A stretch of DNA of 64,000 nucleotides, from contig JBJTOK010000055.1 of assembly GCA_046074525.1 (NCBI GenBank), forward strand, positions 1-64,000, read 5' to 3'. Source of the DNA: JAHEZL01 sp046074525 (GTDB taxonomy: Bacteria; Bacteroidota; Bacteroidia; Flavobacteriales_C; GCA-002722245). The translations under genes were made by a program, and so were the position numbers. The notes under the pieces are model-generated. The model saw only the letters and a list, made by a program, of their open reading frames with translations. It searched no databases and was not told where the DNA came from. This document shows positions 23,399 to 32,647 of the stretch, piece after piece (the stretch's first letter is position 1; each line of letters starts with the position of its first letter).

Positions 23399-24759
23399 TG
23401 AAGATAAGAACTCGGCTTACACTAAGGTTTACGTTGATTGTGGCTTCTATCCTGCTGCTTTTTTCGGCGTGCATCTATTATTTTTCTGAGGTTAACCGCC
23501 ATCAGCTGTTTTATTCAAGGTTGGAAGACAAGGTGCTCAACACTGGGAAATTGCTTATTGATGTGCAGGAGGTGGATTCTAACTTGTTCAGGATCATAGA
23601 CCGCAATACAACCTCCTTGCCCCAGGAGCAAATACTTGTGTACAATTCACAAAACAAGCAATTGTACAATACCAATGACAACGATAGCTCCCTGGTAGAT
23701 GTTGCTCTGCTGGATAAAATCCGTAATGAAGGAGTGTGGCAGTACAGCGATGAAAAAAAAGAATCCCTCGGTATTTTGCACACTTTTAAAAATGAGCAAT
23801 TCGTGATTATTGCGTCGGCCGCTGATGTATATGGTTTCAGTAAATTGAACAATCTGAAATATGTGCTGATCATCGGTTTTATCGCTTGTACATTGATTAC
23901 AATGCTGTCGGGATGGATGTATGCAGGCCGTGCCCTAAGCCCGATTTCCTATGTTATCAGCCAGGTAGATGATATCACTGCCAATGATCTCAGCAAAAGA
24001 GTAAAGGCAGGAAACGGCAAAGATGAAATCGCACAGCTGGCGGATACTTTTAACCAAATGCTCGACCGTATCGACAAAGCCTTTCAACTGCAAAAAAGCT
24101 TTGTTTCCAATGCTTCCCATGAATTGAGAACGCCACTGACTTCCATCACCGGACAAATAGAAGTGGCGCTGATGAAGGAGAGAAGCATCGCAGAGCATGA
24201 AGCCGTTTTACTTTCCCTGCTGGATGATATGAAAAGTTTAAACAAGCTGGCCAATGGCTTGCTGGCGCTCACTCAGGCAGATATCATACAACCCAATGCC
24301 AACATCAATCCTGTGCGTATTGATGAGCTTTTGTGGCAGGCGCGCAAGGAAATTATCAAGCACAATCCTGCTTATGATGTGCACATACAAATCATTGATT
24401 TTACCGAAGATGAATCCAGGTTGATTGTCCTGGGCAATGAATTCCTGCTGAAATCGGCCATCATGAACCTGATGGAAAATGCCTGCAAGTTTTCTCCCGA
24501 TCATTCGGTTAAAGTGAATTTCAGCGTGAAAAATAATATTGAAATGACCTTTATCGACAGGGGAGTGGGAATTGCAGCCGATGAACTGAAAAATGTGCTG
24601 CAGCCTTTTTTCAGGGGCAGCAACGCGAAAAATATTCCAGGGCACGGACTGGGTTTATCACTCACGCATAAAATCATCGCGATGCATAAAGGCAGCTTCG
24701 GTATTTATTCGGTGCTCAACGAAGGAACTATTGTGAGCATTTCTTTCCCGGGAGAATAA
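23398..24759 (+). CDS. Sensor histidine kinase
   Basis: 453 aa from the ATG at 23398. Two membrane segments (about residues 9-27 and 152-172) enclose a periplasmic sensor of about 125 residues. HAMP follows (ALSPISYVISQVDDI), then HisKA with the phospho-accepting His in SNASHELRTPL, and HATPase with MNLMENACKFS, DRGVGIAADEL and GHGLGLSLTHKI. Layout resembles CusS/CopS-type metal sensors. It shares the regulator's operon and phosphorylates it. Confidence 0.93.
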   Translation: MKIRTRLTLRFTLIVASILLLFSACIYYFSEVNRHQLFYSRLEDKVLNTGKLLIDVQEVDSNLFRIIDRNTTSLPQEQILVYNSQNKQLYNTNDNDSSLVDVALLDKIRNEGVWQYSDEKKESLGILHTFKNEQFVIIASAADVYGFSKLNNLKYVLIIGFIACTLITMLSGWMYAGRALSPISYVISQVDDITANDLSKRVKAGNGKDEIAQLADTFNQMLDRIDKAFQLQKSFVSNASHELRTPLTSITGQIEVALMKERSIAEHEAVLLSLLDDMKSLNKLANGLLALTQADIIQPNANINPVRIDELLWQARKEIIKHNPAYDVHIQIIDFTEDESRLIVLGNEFLLKSAIMNLMENACKFSPDHSVKVNFSVKNNIEMTFIDRGVGIAADELKNVLQPFFRGSNAKNIPGHGLGLSLTHKIIAMHKGSFGIYSVLNEGTIVSISFPGE

Positions 24760-24835
24760 AAAATTAATCAGATTTTAATTTCGCTTTAATCTCCTGTTAA
24801 TTCCATGTCTCTTTTTTTACTTAAAAGACGTAGCT

Positions 24836-25714
24836 ATGGAAACCAATCAAAAAAAATCAGGAAAATCGCGACTGGCAGTTATTATCGTACTCGCCGGTTT
24901 ATTGCTCACCGGGAATTTCTTCCTGTTCAGCAGGGGAAATAATTTCAAAGAAGAAAAGGAAAGTGCTTTGGCAAAATCCGATTCGTTGACTATTTCACTC
25001 AATGGAGCTAAGGAGGAATATCTGAGGCTATCCAAGGAAAAAGACGAGTATCTCCTGCAAAATAAAAAGCTCAATAGCTCCATTAACCAGCTGCAGCGTG
25101 AAATAAGCAGCGTAAAAGAAAATCCGGGAAATACTTCCGGCATATCGGGCTTGTCCAATAAAATAAAAGGACTCGAGAAGCAAAAAAATGAAAGCGATGC
25201 GAAAGCGCTGAATTACCAAAAGGAAAATGGGAAACTGCTCAGTGAAATTGCTCAGATTAAAAAAACAAATTCCCGTCTCAATGAAGAAATTGTTTCACTT
25301 AAAAAGAAACTTGAAGTAGCGTCGGAACTTAGGGTAACTGCCATTAATATTGAATGTTTCAAGGTGAAAAAAGAGAAAAGCAAGGCTACCGAAAAAGCCA
25401 GGAAAATCAACAGGATCAATGTGAGTTTTGACATTTTTGAAAATCTTGTTGCCGATCCTGGTACCAAAACAGTCTACGTTTTGCTGTTTAATGAAAAAGG
25501 TCAATTGATAGATACCAAGGGAGGTAATTTCTATAATAAGCGTTCGGCTAAAAACGAAGCCTTCACTGCCCGAAAAGAAATAAAATTCGCCAATGCCGAG
25601 ATGAAAGAATCTGTCAGCTTTGATTTCAATGAAAAATTGTCCAAAGGAAAATACAGGGTAGAAATATATACCGACGGAGCCCTGAGCGGAAAAAGAGAAT
25701 TAACACTTAAATAA
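24836..25714 (+). CDS. Coiled-coil envelope protein of unknown function
   Basis: 292 aa. One membrane anchor (about residues 12-30) is followed by a long coiled coil (about residues 35-165, rich in Lys, Glu and Leu) and a beta-rich C-terminal domain of about 120 residues (INVSFDIFENLV; RVEIYTDGALSGKREL). No family recognised. Starting 76 nt after the histidine kinase and 8 nt before a lipoprotein gene, it belongs to the efflux locus. It might be a periplasmic accessory or sensor, which is inference. Confidence 0.7.
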   Translation: METNQKKSGKSRLAVIIVLAGLLLTGNFFLFSRGNNFKEEKESALAKSDSLTISLNGAKEEYLRLSKEKDEYLLQNKKLNSSINQLQREISSVKENPGNTSGISGLSNKIKGLEKQKNESDAKALNYQKENGKLLSEIAQIKKTNSRLNEEIVSLKKKLEVASELRVTAINIECFKVKKEKSKATEKARKINRINVSFDIFENLVADPGTKTVYVLLFNEKGQLIDTKGGNFYNKRSAKNEAFTARKEIKFANAEMKESVSFDFNEKLSKGKYRVEIYTDGALSGKRELTLK

Positions 25715-25722
25715 TCAAAGTC

Positions 25723-26265
25723 ATGAAAATTTTGAATATCATTTTAGCAGCTGCCGTTTGTATCACATTTGTTTCTTGCCAGGAAAAAGTAAGCGATGAG
25801 AACATCCGGAAAATATCCTCCGAACTCAGCATGCACCAAAAGGAATATGAAGGGATTAAGGAAGTCTATAAAGAAAGTGCACTGAAAAGGGATTTGTCGA
25901 GATTGAACTTTAATAAAAAAATAAAAGGGATCGGAAAGGCCCAAAATGATGTGGAGATAAAAAATGAAATCAATGCCTTAAGCAAGCAGTATACCGACCT
26001 TCAAAGAGCGCAGCAACAGCATACCGTTGATATAAAATCGGTGCTTGATTCCTGCTCTGCATTTGTTCCAAAGCTCAATAAAAGTATTCATTCCGACGAA
26101 GAAGCTATGGACGAATGGTTAAAGCTCAATACTGCTTATGAAATAGAGGCGAATGGTTTTTACAGAACCGACAAGCAGTTGGGTATTTGCGAAATTCAGT
26201 TTTCTAAAATACTGGCGAAAGTCAAAGAAAAGTATACGGCCGTAAAAAAAGGAAAGGAAAAATAA
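25723..26265 (+). CDS. Predicted lipoprotein of unknown function
   Basis: 180 aa. Residues 1-18 are a signal with a lipobox-like FVSC, so Cys19 would be acylated. The remainder is helical, highly charged and predicted to form a coiled coil. Only C19 and two other Cys are present. It overlaps the TolC-family gene by one base and follows the coiled-coil protein, so it forms part of the efflux operon. Confidence 0.72.
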   Translation: MKILNIILAAAVCITFVSCQEKVSDENIRKISSELSMHQKEYEGIKEVYKESALKRDLSRLNFNKKIKGIGKAQNDVEIKNEINALSKQYTDLQRAQQQHTVDIKSVLDSCSAFVPKLNKSIHSDEEAMDEWLKLNTAYEIEANGFYRTDKQLGICEIQFSKILAKVKEKYTAVKKGKEK

Positions 26266-27509
26266 TGCGTTTTACTTTTCTTTTGTTGTGCATTGCTGTG
26301 CTTTTATCAGCAAGAGCGCAAGATTCGTTAATGATTAACCTGCCGGAAGCTGAAAGTATTTTTCTGAAAGAAAATCTTATTCTTCTGGCGGAGCAATATC
26401 ATATCACTGCAAAAGAGGCTCTGCTTATTCAGGCTAAAGCTTATCCTAACCCGGTTTTCAGTGCGGATGTGAATGCTTATAATCCTCCTGCGAACAGGTT
26501 TTTCCATGCCGATCAAAGCGGACAAAAGGCATTTTCTGTGGAGCAGTTGGTTCTTTTAGGCGGGAAGCGCAGCCTTGAAATAGAGATTGCCAGGCAGAAT
26601 AAAGCAATAGCCGAAGCTGAATTTTCTGAACTGTTGCGTACGCTGAAAAAGGAACTCCACAACAGTTTTTTCAATTTAAACCAATGGCAAAAAGTAATCC
26701 GCCATGCCGATCATCAATTGCGGATATTGGATACCATTATTTTTTCTTTTGAAGAACAGTCGATGCTAGGCAATATCCCTGTAAAAGATGTGGTTCGCCT
26801 GAAATCGGTTTACCTCAAGATCAATGCCGGCCGCTCTGCGCTTTCAGCGGCAATGATTGATGAAATGAAAAAAATGCAATTGCTTTTGCACAGCTCAAAG
26901 ATGATAGTTCCGCAGCTTAGCGATAGTGTTTTCGACAAGTATGGTCCGATGAAAACTTATGATGATCTGTTGCAGATTGCTTTTGAACATCGCCCTGATT
27001 TTAAAATAGCCAATGGAGAAATGGCCATGGCCTCGCTTCATTTTCAACTGCAAAAAAGAATGCTTGTTCCTGATGTTTTGGTAAATGTGTCGTACGATCA
27101 GAGGGGAGGGGCTTTCAATAACCAGGTGAATGCGGGTGTGAGAATTCCTCTGCCGCTGTGGGACCAAAACCGTGGAAACATCAAGTCTGCCGGTGTTTAC
27201 CAAAAGGAAACCGAGTTGTACCTCGAACAGAAAAAGCTGGAAATAGCAAGCGATGTCGGAGCGGCGCATAGGAACATGCAACGAAGTATTGAGGAGTACA
27301 ATAAAATGAAATCCTTTTACAATCGCGATTTTAATGAAGTGTTCAACGGCATGAACGAAAACTTCCAGAAGAAGAATATTACAATCCTTGAATTCGTGGA
27401 TTTTTTTGAAGCTTATATGGAATCCATCCGTGAATTTGAAAGAGTGAAAGCGCAGTTGGGCATTTCCGCAGCCCAGGTTAATTATGTCTCAGCAACATCA
27501 ATTTATTAA
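26265..27509 (+). CDS. TolC-family outer-membrane efflux protein
   Basis: 414 aa. Residues 1-18 are a signal (ending ARAQ). The long helical repeats and AKAYPNPVFSADVNAYNP, then FSVEQLVLLGGKRSLEIEIA fit the CzcC/CusC group. PLPLWDQNRGNIKSA marks the second repeat. It forms the outer-membrane duct of the tripartite pump encoded by the next two genes. Its ATG overlaps the previous stop (TAATG), and the adaptor start immediately follows. Confidence 0.88.
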   Translation: MRFTFLLLCIAVLLSARAQDSLMINLPEAESIFLKENLILLAEQYHITAKEALLIQAKAYPNPVFSADVNAYNPPANRFFHADQSGQKAFSVEQLVLLGGKRSLEIEIARQNKAIAEAEFSELLRTLKKELHNSFFNLNQWQKVIRHADHQLRILDTIIFSFEEQSMLGNIPVKDVVRLKSVYLKINAGRSALSAAMIDEMKKMQLLLHSSKMIVPQLSDSVFDKYGPMKTYDDLLQIAFEHRPDFKIANGEMAMASLHFQLQKRMLVPDVLVNVSYDQRGGAFNNQVNAGVRIPLPLWDQNRGNIKSAGVYQKETELYLEQKKLEIASDVGAAHRNMQRSIEEYNKMKSFYNRDFNEVFNGMNENFQKKNITILEFVDFFEAYMESIREFERVKAQLGISAAQVNYVSATSIY

Positions 27510-27510
27510 T

Positions 27511-28593
27511 ATGAGAGTGTTTTTTTTATTTGTTTCCATCGCCCTGATGTTATTTCTGTGCAAAGCATGCAGTACTCCTGTACCTGTTGAAAAGACAGAG
27601 AAATTTTCAATGACCGATACCATGATGGCAAAATGCGAATTTACCGTTGTGCAGCAATCGGATGTGAAAAATGAGCTGAAGCTTTTCGGGAAAATCAGTG
27701 CCGACAATAACCGCCAGGCGAATGTTTATCCGGTAGTGGGAGGCATTGTTTTAAAAATCAATGTGGAACTGGGCGATTATGTGGAACAAGGACAGGTTTT
27801 GGCCACTGTAAGGAGCAGTGAAGCTGCCGATTTCCAGCGACAGCAGCTGGATGCCAGTGCCAATGTTGCCATCGCCCTTAAGAATTTACAGGTGGCAAAA
27901 GATTTATACACCGGAAAACTGAATTCCGAAAAAGATGTTATTGCGGCCGAGAAGGAATTGGAAAAAGCCAATGCCGAGTTGAACAGGATCAATGAAGTCT
28001 ATAATATTTATACTTTAAAAGGTTCTGTATACAGCATGACCGCCCCAATTTCAGGGTTTATCGTTTATAAAGACATAAACCAGAACGAAGAGCTGAGGAG
28101 CGATAAGGCGGATATTATTTTTTCCATTGCGCAGATTGATGAAGTGTGGGCGCTGGCCAATGTCAACGAATCCGACATATCAAAGGTAAGCAAGGGCCAG
28201 GCGGCAGAAATAGAAACCATCAGTTACCGCAACAAAATTTTTAAAGGAAAAATCGACCGGGTTTTTACCGCCATTGATCCTTCTACCAAAGCCATGAAGG
28301 CCTTGATAAGGATTCCCAATCCTGATCTGTTGCTTAAACCCGAAATGAGTGCCACCATTACCTTGAAATATACTGAAAACAGGAGCATGCCTGCAGTGCC
28401 TGCAAGCTCGGTGATATTTGATAAAAACAAAACATGGGTGATGGTTTTTAACAGCGCCGATTCTGTTGATACACGTCAGGTGGAAGTGTACCGCGAACTG
28501 GGTGAGGTTTGTTATATCCAGTCGGGACTAAAACCGGGCGAAAAAGTGATTTCCCGAAATGGTATTTTGATTTATGATGCTTTAAATGATTAG
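27511..28593 (+). CDS. RND efflux periplasmic adaptor (HlyD/CzcB-type)
   Basis: 360 aa from the ATG at 27511, one base after the TolC stop; an in-frame ATG at 27484 would overlap TolC. The N-terminal signal ends near C19, a lipoprotein-like site in ALMLFLCKACS. YPVVGGIVLKINVELGDYVEQGQVLA is the lipoyl-like barrel half and TAPISGFIVYKDINQNEELR the other, separated by a helical hairpin. The beta-barrel domain (MSATITLKY) follows. It bridges the inner and outer pump components. Confidence 0.88.
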   Translation: MRVFFLFVSIALMLFLCKACSTPVPVEKTEKFSMTDTMMAKCEFTVVQQSDVKNELKLFGKISADNNRQANVYPVVGGIVLKINVELGDYVEQGQVLATVRSSEAADFQRQQLDASANVAIALKNLQVAKDLYTGKLNSEKDVIAAEKELEKANAELNRINEVYNIYTLKGSVYSMTAPISGFIVYKDINQNEELRSDKADIIFSIAQIDEVWALANVNESDISKVSKGQAAEIETISYRNKIFKGKIDRVFTAIDPSTKAMKALIRIPNPDLLLKPEMSATITLKYTENRSMPAVPASSVIFDKNKTWVMVFNSADSVDTRQVEVYRELGEVCYIQSGLKPGEKVISRNGILIYDALND

Positions 28594-28599
28594 TGTGGT

Positions 28600-31500
28600 A
28601 TGAACAGGTTTATCAGTAAGATTCTTGCTTTCTCGCTCCGCAACAAAATGTTTACTTTCTTTTGGGTGGCCCTTGTTGCCATTGCCGGCTGGATAAGCTA
28701 CGCCAATATTTCCATTGAGGCTTTCCCCGATGTTACCAACACGCAAATTATTATTGTTACCGAATGGAATGGCCGCAGCGCAGAGGAGGTGGAACGTTTT
28801 GTCACCACGCCGATAGAGATTTCCATGAATTCGGTGCAGCGCAAAACAAATGTGCGCAGCATCAGTATGTTTGGTCTCTCTGTCATTAAAATCATTTTTG
28901 AAGATGAGGTAGATGATTTTTTTGCCAGGCAGCAGGTGAACAATCAGCTGAGGAATGTGAACCTTCCCGATGAGGTGGAACCGGATGTGCAACCTCCTTA
29001 TGGTCCAACAGGAGAGATTTACCGTTATGTGCTGAAAAGCGACAAGCGTGATTCCAGGGATCTGCTTACCATTCAAAACTGGGTAATCGATCGTCAGCTC
29101 CGCGCAGTACCTGGTGTAGCCGATGTAGTGGCTTTTGGCGGCCAGGAAAAAATATATGAAATTTCAGTTGACCCGGTAAGATTGCAGAAGTTTGAGCTCA
29201 CTTCCCTGCAGGTTTTTGAAGCAGTGAGCAAAGCCAATCTTAATGTGGGTGGCGATGTTATTGAAAAAAACGGACAAGCTTATGTGGTGAGGGGTTTGGG
29301 CTTGCTGAGTTCTATTTCCGATATAGCAAATACGATTGTTGCGGCATACAACGACAATCCGGTTTTAGTGAAAAATATTGCTGATGTCATGGAAGCTTCT
29401 GCTCCTCGCGTAGGTCAGGCTGGCTTGAATAAAGTTGATGATGTAGTGGAGGGAATCGTGGTGATGAGAAAGGGCGAAAATCCAAGTGAAGTATTGGCCC
29501 GCGTTAAAAGCAAGATCAGTGAGCTGCATAGTTCTGTTCTTCCCTCGGATGTTACCATGGAGGCTTTTTACGACAGGGATAACCTGATGGAATATTGCAC
29601 TAAAACTGTATTGGGGAATCTTGTAGAGGGCATTGTGCTGGTAACGCTGATTGTCTTTTTATTCATGGCCGACTGGCGCACTACCCTGATCGTTTCATTG
29701 GTTATTCCTTTGGCGCTGTTGTTTGCTTTTTTATGCCTTAGTCTAAAAGGAATGAGCGCCAATCTTTTGTCGCTGGGTGCAGTAGATTTTGGTATTATCA
29801 TTGACGGTGCAGTGGTGATGGTGGAAGGACTGTTTGTCGCCCTTGATCACCTGGCCAGGAAACACGGCATGGAGAAATACAATAAGCTCTCTAAGCTTGG
29901 ATTAATAAGGGAAACAGGAACAGGATTGGGAAAAGCTGTATTTTTTTCCAAGCTCATTATTATTTCGGCTCTGTTGCCCATTTTTGCTTTTCAGAAGGTG
30001 GAAGGTAAAATGTTTTCACCACTGGCCTACACTTTAGGTTTTGCGCTTTTGGGCGCCTTACTCTTCACGCTTACGCTTGTTCCTTTATTGGTTTCCCTGT
30101 TGTTGAAAAAAAATGTAAGGGAAAAGCACAACCGCTTTGTGGAATTTTTCAACCGCATTGTAGAGAAAGGATTTAATTTCACTTTTGCCCGGAAAAAACT
30201 GAGTCTGGTTATTTCCTTTGTTATTCTCGGACTCACACTGCTTTCCACAAAGTGGATGGGCAGTGAATTTCTTCCTCCTTTGAATGAAGGTGCTTTATGG
30301 GTGGAAGCCAAACTGCCGATGAGCAATTCACTCAATGAAACAGTGAAAATGGTTTCTGTTTTGCGGAATGAACTGCAAAAATTTCCGGAAGTGAATGGCG
30401 TGCTTTCCCAAACGGGGAGAAGCAATGACGGTACTGATCCGAGTGGTTTTTATTATGTGCAGATGCAGGTTAACCTCAAGCATAAAGACGATTGGCAAAG
30501 GAACATTACCATGGATGACCTGGTGGAAGAAATGGACGAAAGGTTGCGCCAGTACCAGGGCATTGTATACAATTACTCCCAACCTATTATCGATAACGTG
30601 GCCGAAGCAGTAGCAGGAATCAATGCATCCAACGCAGTGAAAATTTATGGCGACGATCTCAATACCCTTGATAAAATAGCCAATCAGGTAATGGAGCAAA
30701 TTAAAAATGTAGAAGGGATAAAAGATGTAGGTATTCTCCGGAATATAGGCCAACCCGAAATCAGTGTGCTGCTCGATGAAAGTAAAATGGCCATCTACGG
30801 AATACAAAAGGCCGATGCGCAAAGCATGATAGAAATGGCCGTCGGTGGAAAAACCGCAACACAAAAATATGAAGGAGAAAAGAAATTCGATATCCGTCTC
30901 CGCTATCTTCAGGAATACAGGAAAAATGAAAAAGACATCATGCGCCTCATGGTGCCTACTTTAAGAGGAGAGAAAATCCCGTTGAAAGAATTTGCGGAGA
31001 TTAAAAAAATCACCGGTCCTGCTTTTATCTATCGCGACAATACCAAGCGGTTTATAGGCGTAAAGTTTTCCATCAGGGAAAGAGATCTGGGAAGTACCAT
31101 TGCCGATGCGCAGGAAAAAGTTGATAATAACATTCAACTTCCTGATGGCTACAGCATAGGCTGGACGGGCGAATTTGAAAATCAGGTAAGGGCCATAACC
31201 CGCCTGGGGCAAGTAGTTCCGGTGAGTCTGGTGCTGATTTTTGTTCTTTTGTTTGTTCTTTTTGGAAATGTAAAAGACGCCGGAATGGTGCTCGCTAATG
31301 TTCCCTTTGCTTTGATTGGCGGTATCATTGCTTTACATATTACCGGGATCAATTTTGGGATATCAGCAGGCGTTGGCCTTATCGCCTTATTTGGAATTTG
31401 CATACAGAATGGGGTAATCCTGATCTCGGAATTTAAAAATAACCTGCAGCTTAAGCTACCTCTCGTTGAAGCTATTCGCGAAGGGGTTAAGGTAAGGACC

Positions 31501-31692
31501 CGCCCGGTGGTGATGACTGCGCTTATGGCGATGATAGGTTTGTTGCCTGCTGCACTGTCTTCGGGCATTGGCTCCGAATCGCAGAAACCGCTGGCGGTGG
31601 TTATTATAGGGGGACTGATCAGTGCTACCGTTTTTACACTCCTGGTTTTTCCTGTCTTCTATTACCTGTCTTTGAAAAAAAAGAAAGCTTAA
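28600..31692 (+). CDS. Heavy-metal-type RND efflux permease (CzcA/CusA-like)
   Basis: 1030 aa with the RND layout: an N-terminal membrane helix, large periplasmic loop (about 30-330), six helices, second loop (about 555-855), five helices. DFGIIIDGAVVMVEG at about residues 396-410 is the HME-RND signature that replaces the residues of drug pumps. It drives export of cations from the periplasm by proton antiport. Which metal (Zn/Co/Cd or Cu/Ag) cannot be read safely. It begins 6 nt after the adaptor gene and is followed by a terminator. Confidence 0.92.
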   Translation: MNRFISKILAFSLRNKMFTFFWVALVAIAGWISYANISIEAFPDVTNTQIIIVTEWNGRSAEEVERFVTTPIEISMNSVQRKTNVRSISMFGLSVIKIIFEDEVDDFFARQQVNNQLRNVNLPDEVEPDVQPPYGPTGEIYRYVLKSDKRDSRDLLTIQNWVIDRQLRAVPGVADVVAFGGQEKIYEISVDPVRLQKFELTSLQVFEAVSKANLNVGGDVIEKNGQAYVVRGLGLLSSISDIANTIVAAYNDNPVLVKNIADVMEASAPRVGQAGLNKVDDVVEGIVVMRKGENPSEVLARVKSKISELHSSVLPSDVTMEAFYDRDNLMEYCTKTVLGNLVEGIVLVTLIVFLFMADWRTTLIVSLVIPLALLFAFLCLSLKGMSANLLSLGAVDFGIIIDGAVVMVEGLFVALDHLARKHGMEKYNKLSKLGLIRETGTGLGKAVFFSKLIIISALLPIFAFQKVEGKMFSPLAYTLGFALLGALLFTLTLVPLLVSLLLKKNVREKHNRFVEFFNRIVEKGFNFTFARKKLSLVISFVILGLTLLSTKWMGSEFLPPLNEGALWVEAKLPMSNSLNETVKMVSVLRNELQKFPEVNGVLSQTGRSNDGTDPSGFYYVQMQVNLKHKDDWQRNITMDDLVEEMDERLRQYQGIVYNYSQPIIDNVAEAVAGINASNAVKIYGDDLNTLDKIANQVMEQIKNVEGIKDVGILRNIGQPEISVLLDESKMAIYGIQKADAQSMIEMAVGGKTATQKYEGEKKFDIRLRYLQEYRKNEKDIMRLMVPTLRGEKIPLKEFAEIKKITGPAFIYRDNTKRFIGVKFSIRERDLGSTIADAQEKVDNNIQLPDGYSIGWTGEFENQVRAITRLGQVVPVSLVLIFVLLFVLFGNVKDAGMVLANVPFALIGGIIALHITGINFGISAGVGLIALFGICIQNGVILISEFKNNLQLKLPLVEAIREGVKVRTRPVVMTALMAMIGLLPAALSSGIGSESQKPLAVVIIGGLISATVFTLLVFPVFYYLSLKKKKA

Positions 31693-31709
31693 ATTGCTCC
31701 TGAAAATAA

Positions 31710-31741
31710 AAATCCCTTGTAAGAAAACTTACAAGGGATTT
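31710..31741. terminator. Terminator shared by the RND operon and tRNA-Phe
   Basis: aaatcccttgtaag pairs perfectly over 14 bp with cttacaagggattt around aaaa. It lies between the RND permease and the convergent tRNA gene and can serve both. Confidence 0.9.
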
Positions 31742-31751
31742 CGTTTTTAAG

Positions 31752-31827
31752 TGGTGGTGCCTGCTGGAATTGAACCAGCGACACGCAGATTTTCAGTCTG
31801 CTGCTCTACCAACTGAGCTAAGGCACC
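31752..31827 (-). tRNA. tRNA-Phe(GAA), canonical, CCA encoded
   Basis: 76 nt: acceptor GGTGCCT/AGGCACC, D-stem GCTC/GAGC, anticodon stem GCAGA/TCTGC with loop CTGAAAA, T-stem GCTGG/CCAGC with loop TTCAATT, discriminator A and encoded CCA. All stems pair. It serves as the internal standard against which the tRNA-Phe at 17050-17121 looks divergent. Confidence 0.97.
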
Positions 31828-31909
31828 AGATTTTTGAATAACGGGCAGCAAAACTAAGTATATTTTTCAAATAATAAAATAATAGCGCTTTATTCTCTCA
31901 AAATAGACC

Positions 31910-31917
31910 TAAATTTG
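31910..31917 (+). promoter_or_regulatory. -7 promoter element of coaX
   Basis: TAAATTTG matches TAnnTTTG exactly and ends 4 nt before the ATG at 31922, so the mRNA would be leaderless or nearly so. A -33 element is not clear. Confidence 0.45.
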
Positions 31918-31921
31918 GTTC

Positions 31922-32647
31922 ATGCCCTTGGCAATTGATATAGGTAATACCAATACCAAAGTAGCTTGGTTTTCTGAAAGAAAAATCAATGATACCAGGG
32001 TTTTTGAGGCTTTTCCGGAAGCTGGTTTGCTGACTATTTTAGATGATCCGGATTGTGGAAGGGCTATTATTTCCTCTGTAAAGAAATTAACCCCTGATTT
32101 CCTGGTACACCTGCGCCAAAGAAAGGTATTGCTGTTTTCGGCTTCAACACCGCTTCCAATAAAAATTGATTACTCTACTCCAGATACATTAGGTGTCGAC
32201 AGAATCGCTGCAGCTGTGGGGGCGGCAGCCCTTTTTCCGAAAGATAATGTGCTCTGCTTTGATTTTGGTTCCTGCATCACCACTGAGTTTATCGATGCTT
32301 CGGGAACTTACAAAGGAGGTTCTATTGCGCCGGGGATGAAGCTGCGTTTTAAATCGATGCATACTTTTACTGATAAGCTGCCGTTAATCTCACCGCAGCA
32401 TGATACTTCAATACCTGTAACAGGCAATAGTACCGAGAGCTGCATGCTTTCAGGAGTAGTGAATGGTATTTTATTTGAAATACAAGGAATAGTCGCCTTT
32501 TACAAGAAAAAGTATCCGACTCTGAAAGTAGTTTTTACGGGCGGAGATGCTACTTATTTTGAAAGCCTGTTAAATATGAAGATATTTGTCGACCCTCTCC
32601 TCGTTTTGAAAGGGTTAAATGAAATTTTACAATACAATGCGGATTAA
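31922..32647 (+). CDS. coaX: Type III pantothenate kinase
   Basis: 241 aa. MPLAIDIGNTNTKVAW is the phosphate loop of the ASKHA fold; GVDRIAAAVGAAAL, CFDFGSCITTEFID and YKGGSIAPGMKLR are the further CoaX motifs, and VVFTGGDATYF the C-terminal one. It phosphorylates pantothenate at the start of coenzyme A synthesis and is not inhibited by CoA in characterised members. The stop overlaps the following outer-membrane gene by 11 bp. Confidence 0.93.
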   Translation: MPLAIDIGNTNTKVAWFSERKINDTRVFEAFPEAGLLTILDDPDCGRAIISSVKKLTPDFLVHLRQRKVLLFSASTPLPIKIDYSTPDTLGVDRIAAAVGAAALFPKDNVLCFDFGSCITTEFIDASGTYKGGSIAPGMKLRFKSMHTFTDKLPLISPQHDTSIPVTGNSTESCMLSGVVNGILFEIQGIVAFYKKKYPTLKVVFTGGDATYFESLLNMKIFVDPLLVLKGLNEILQYNAD

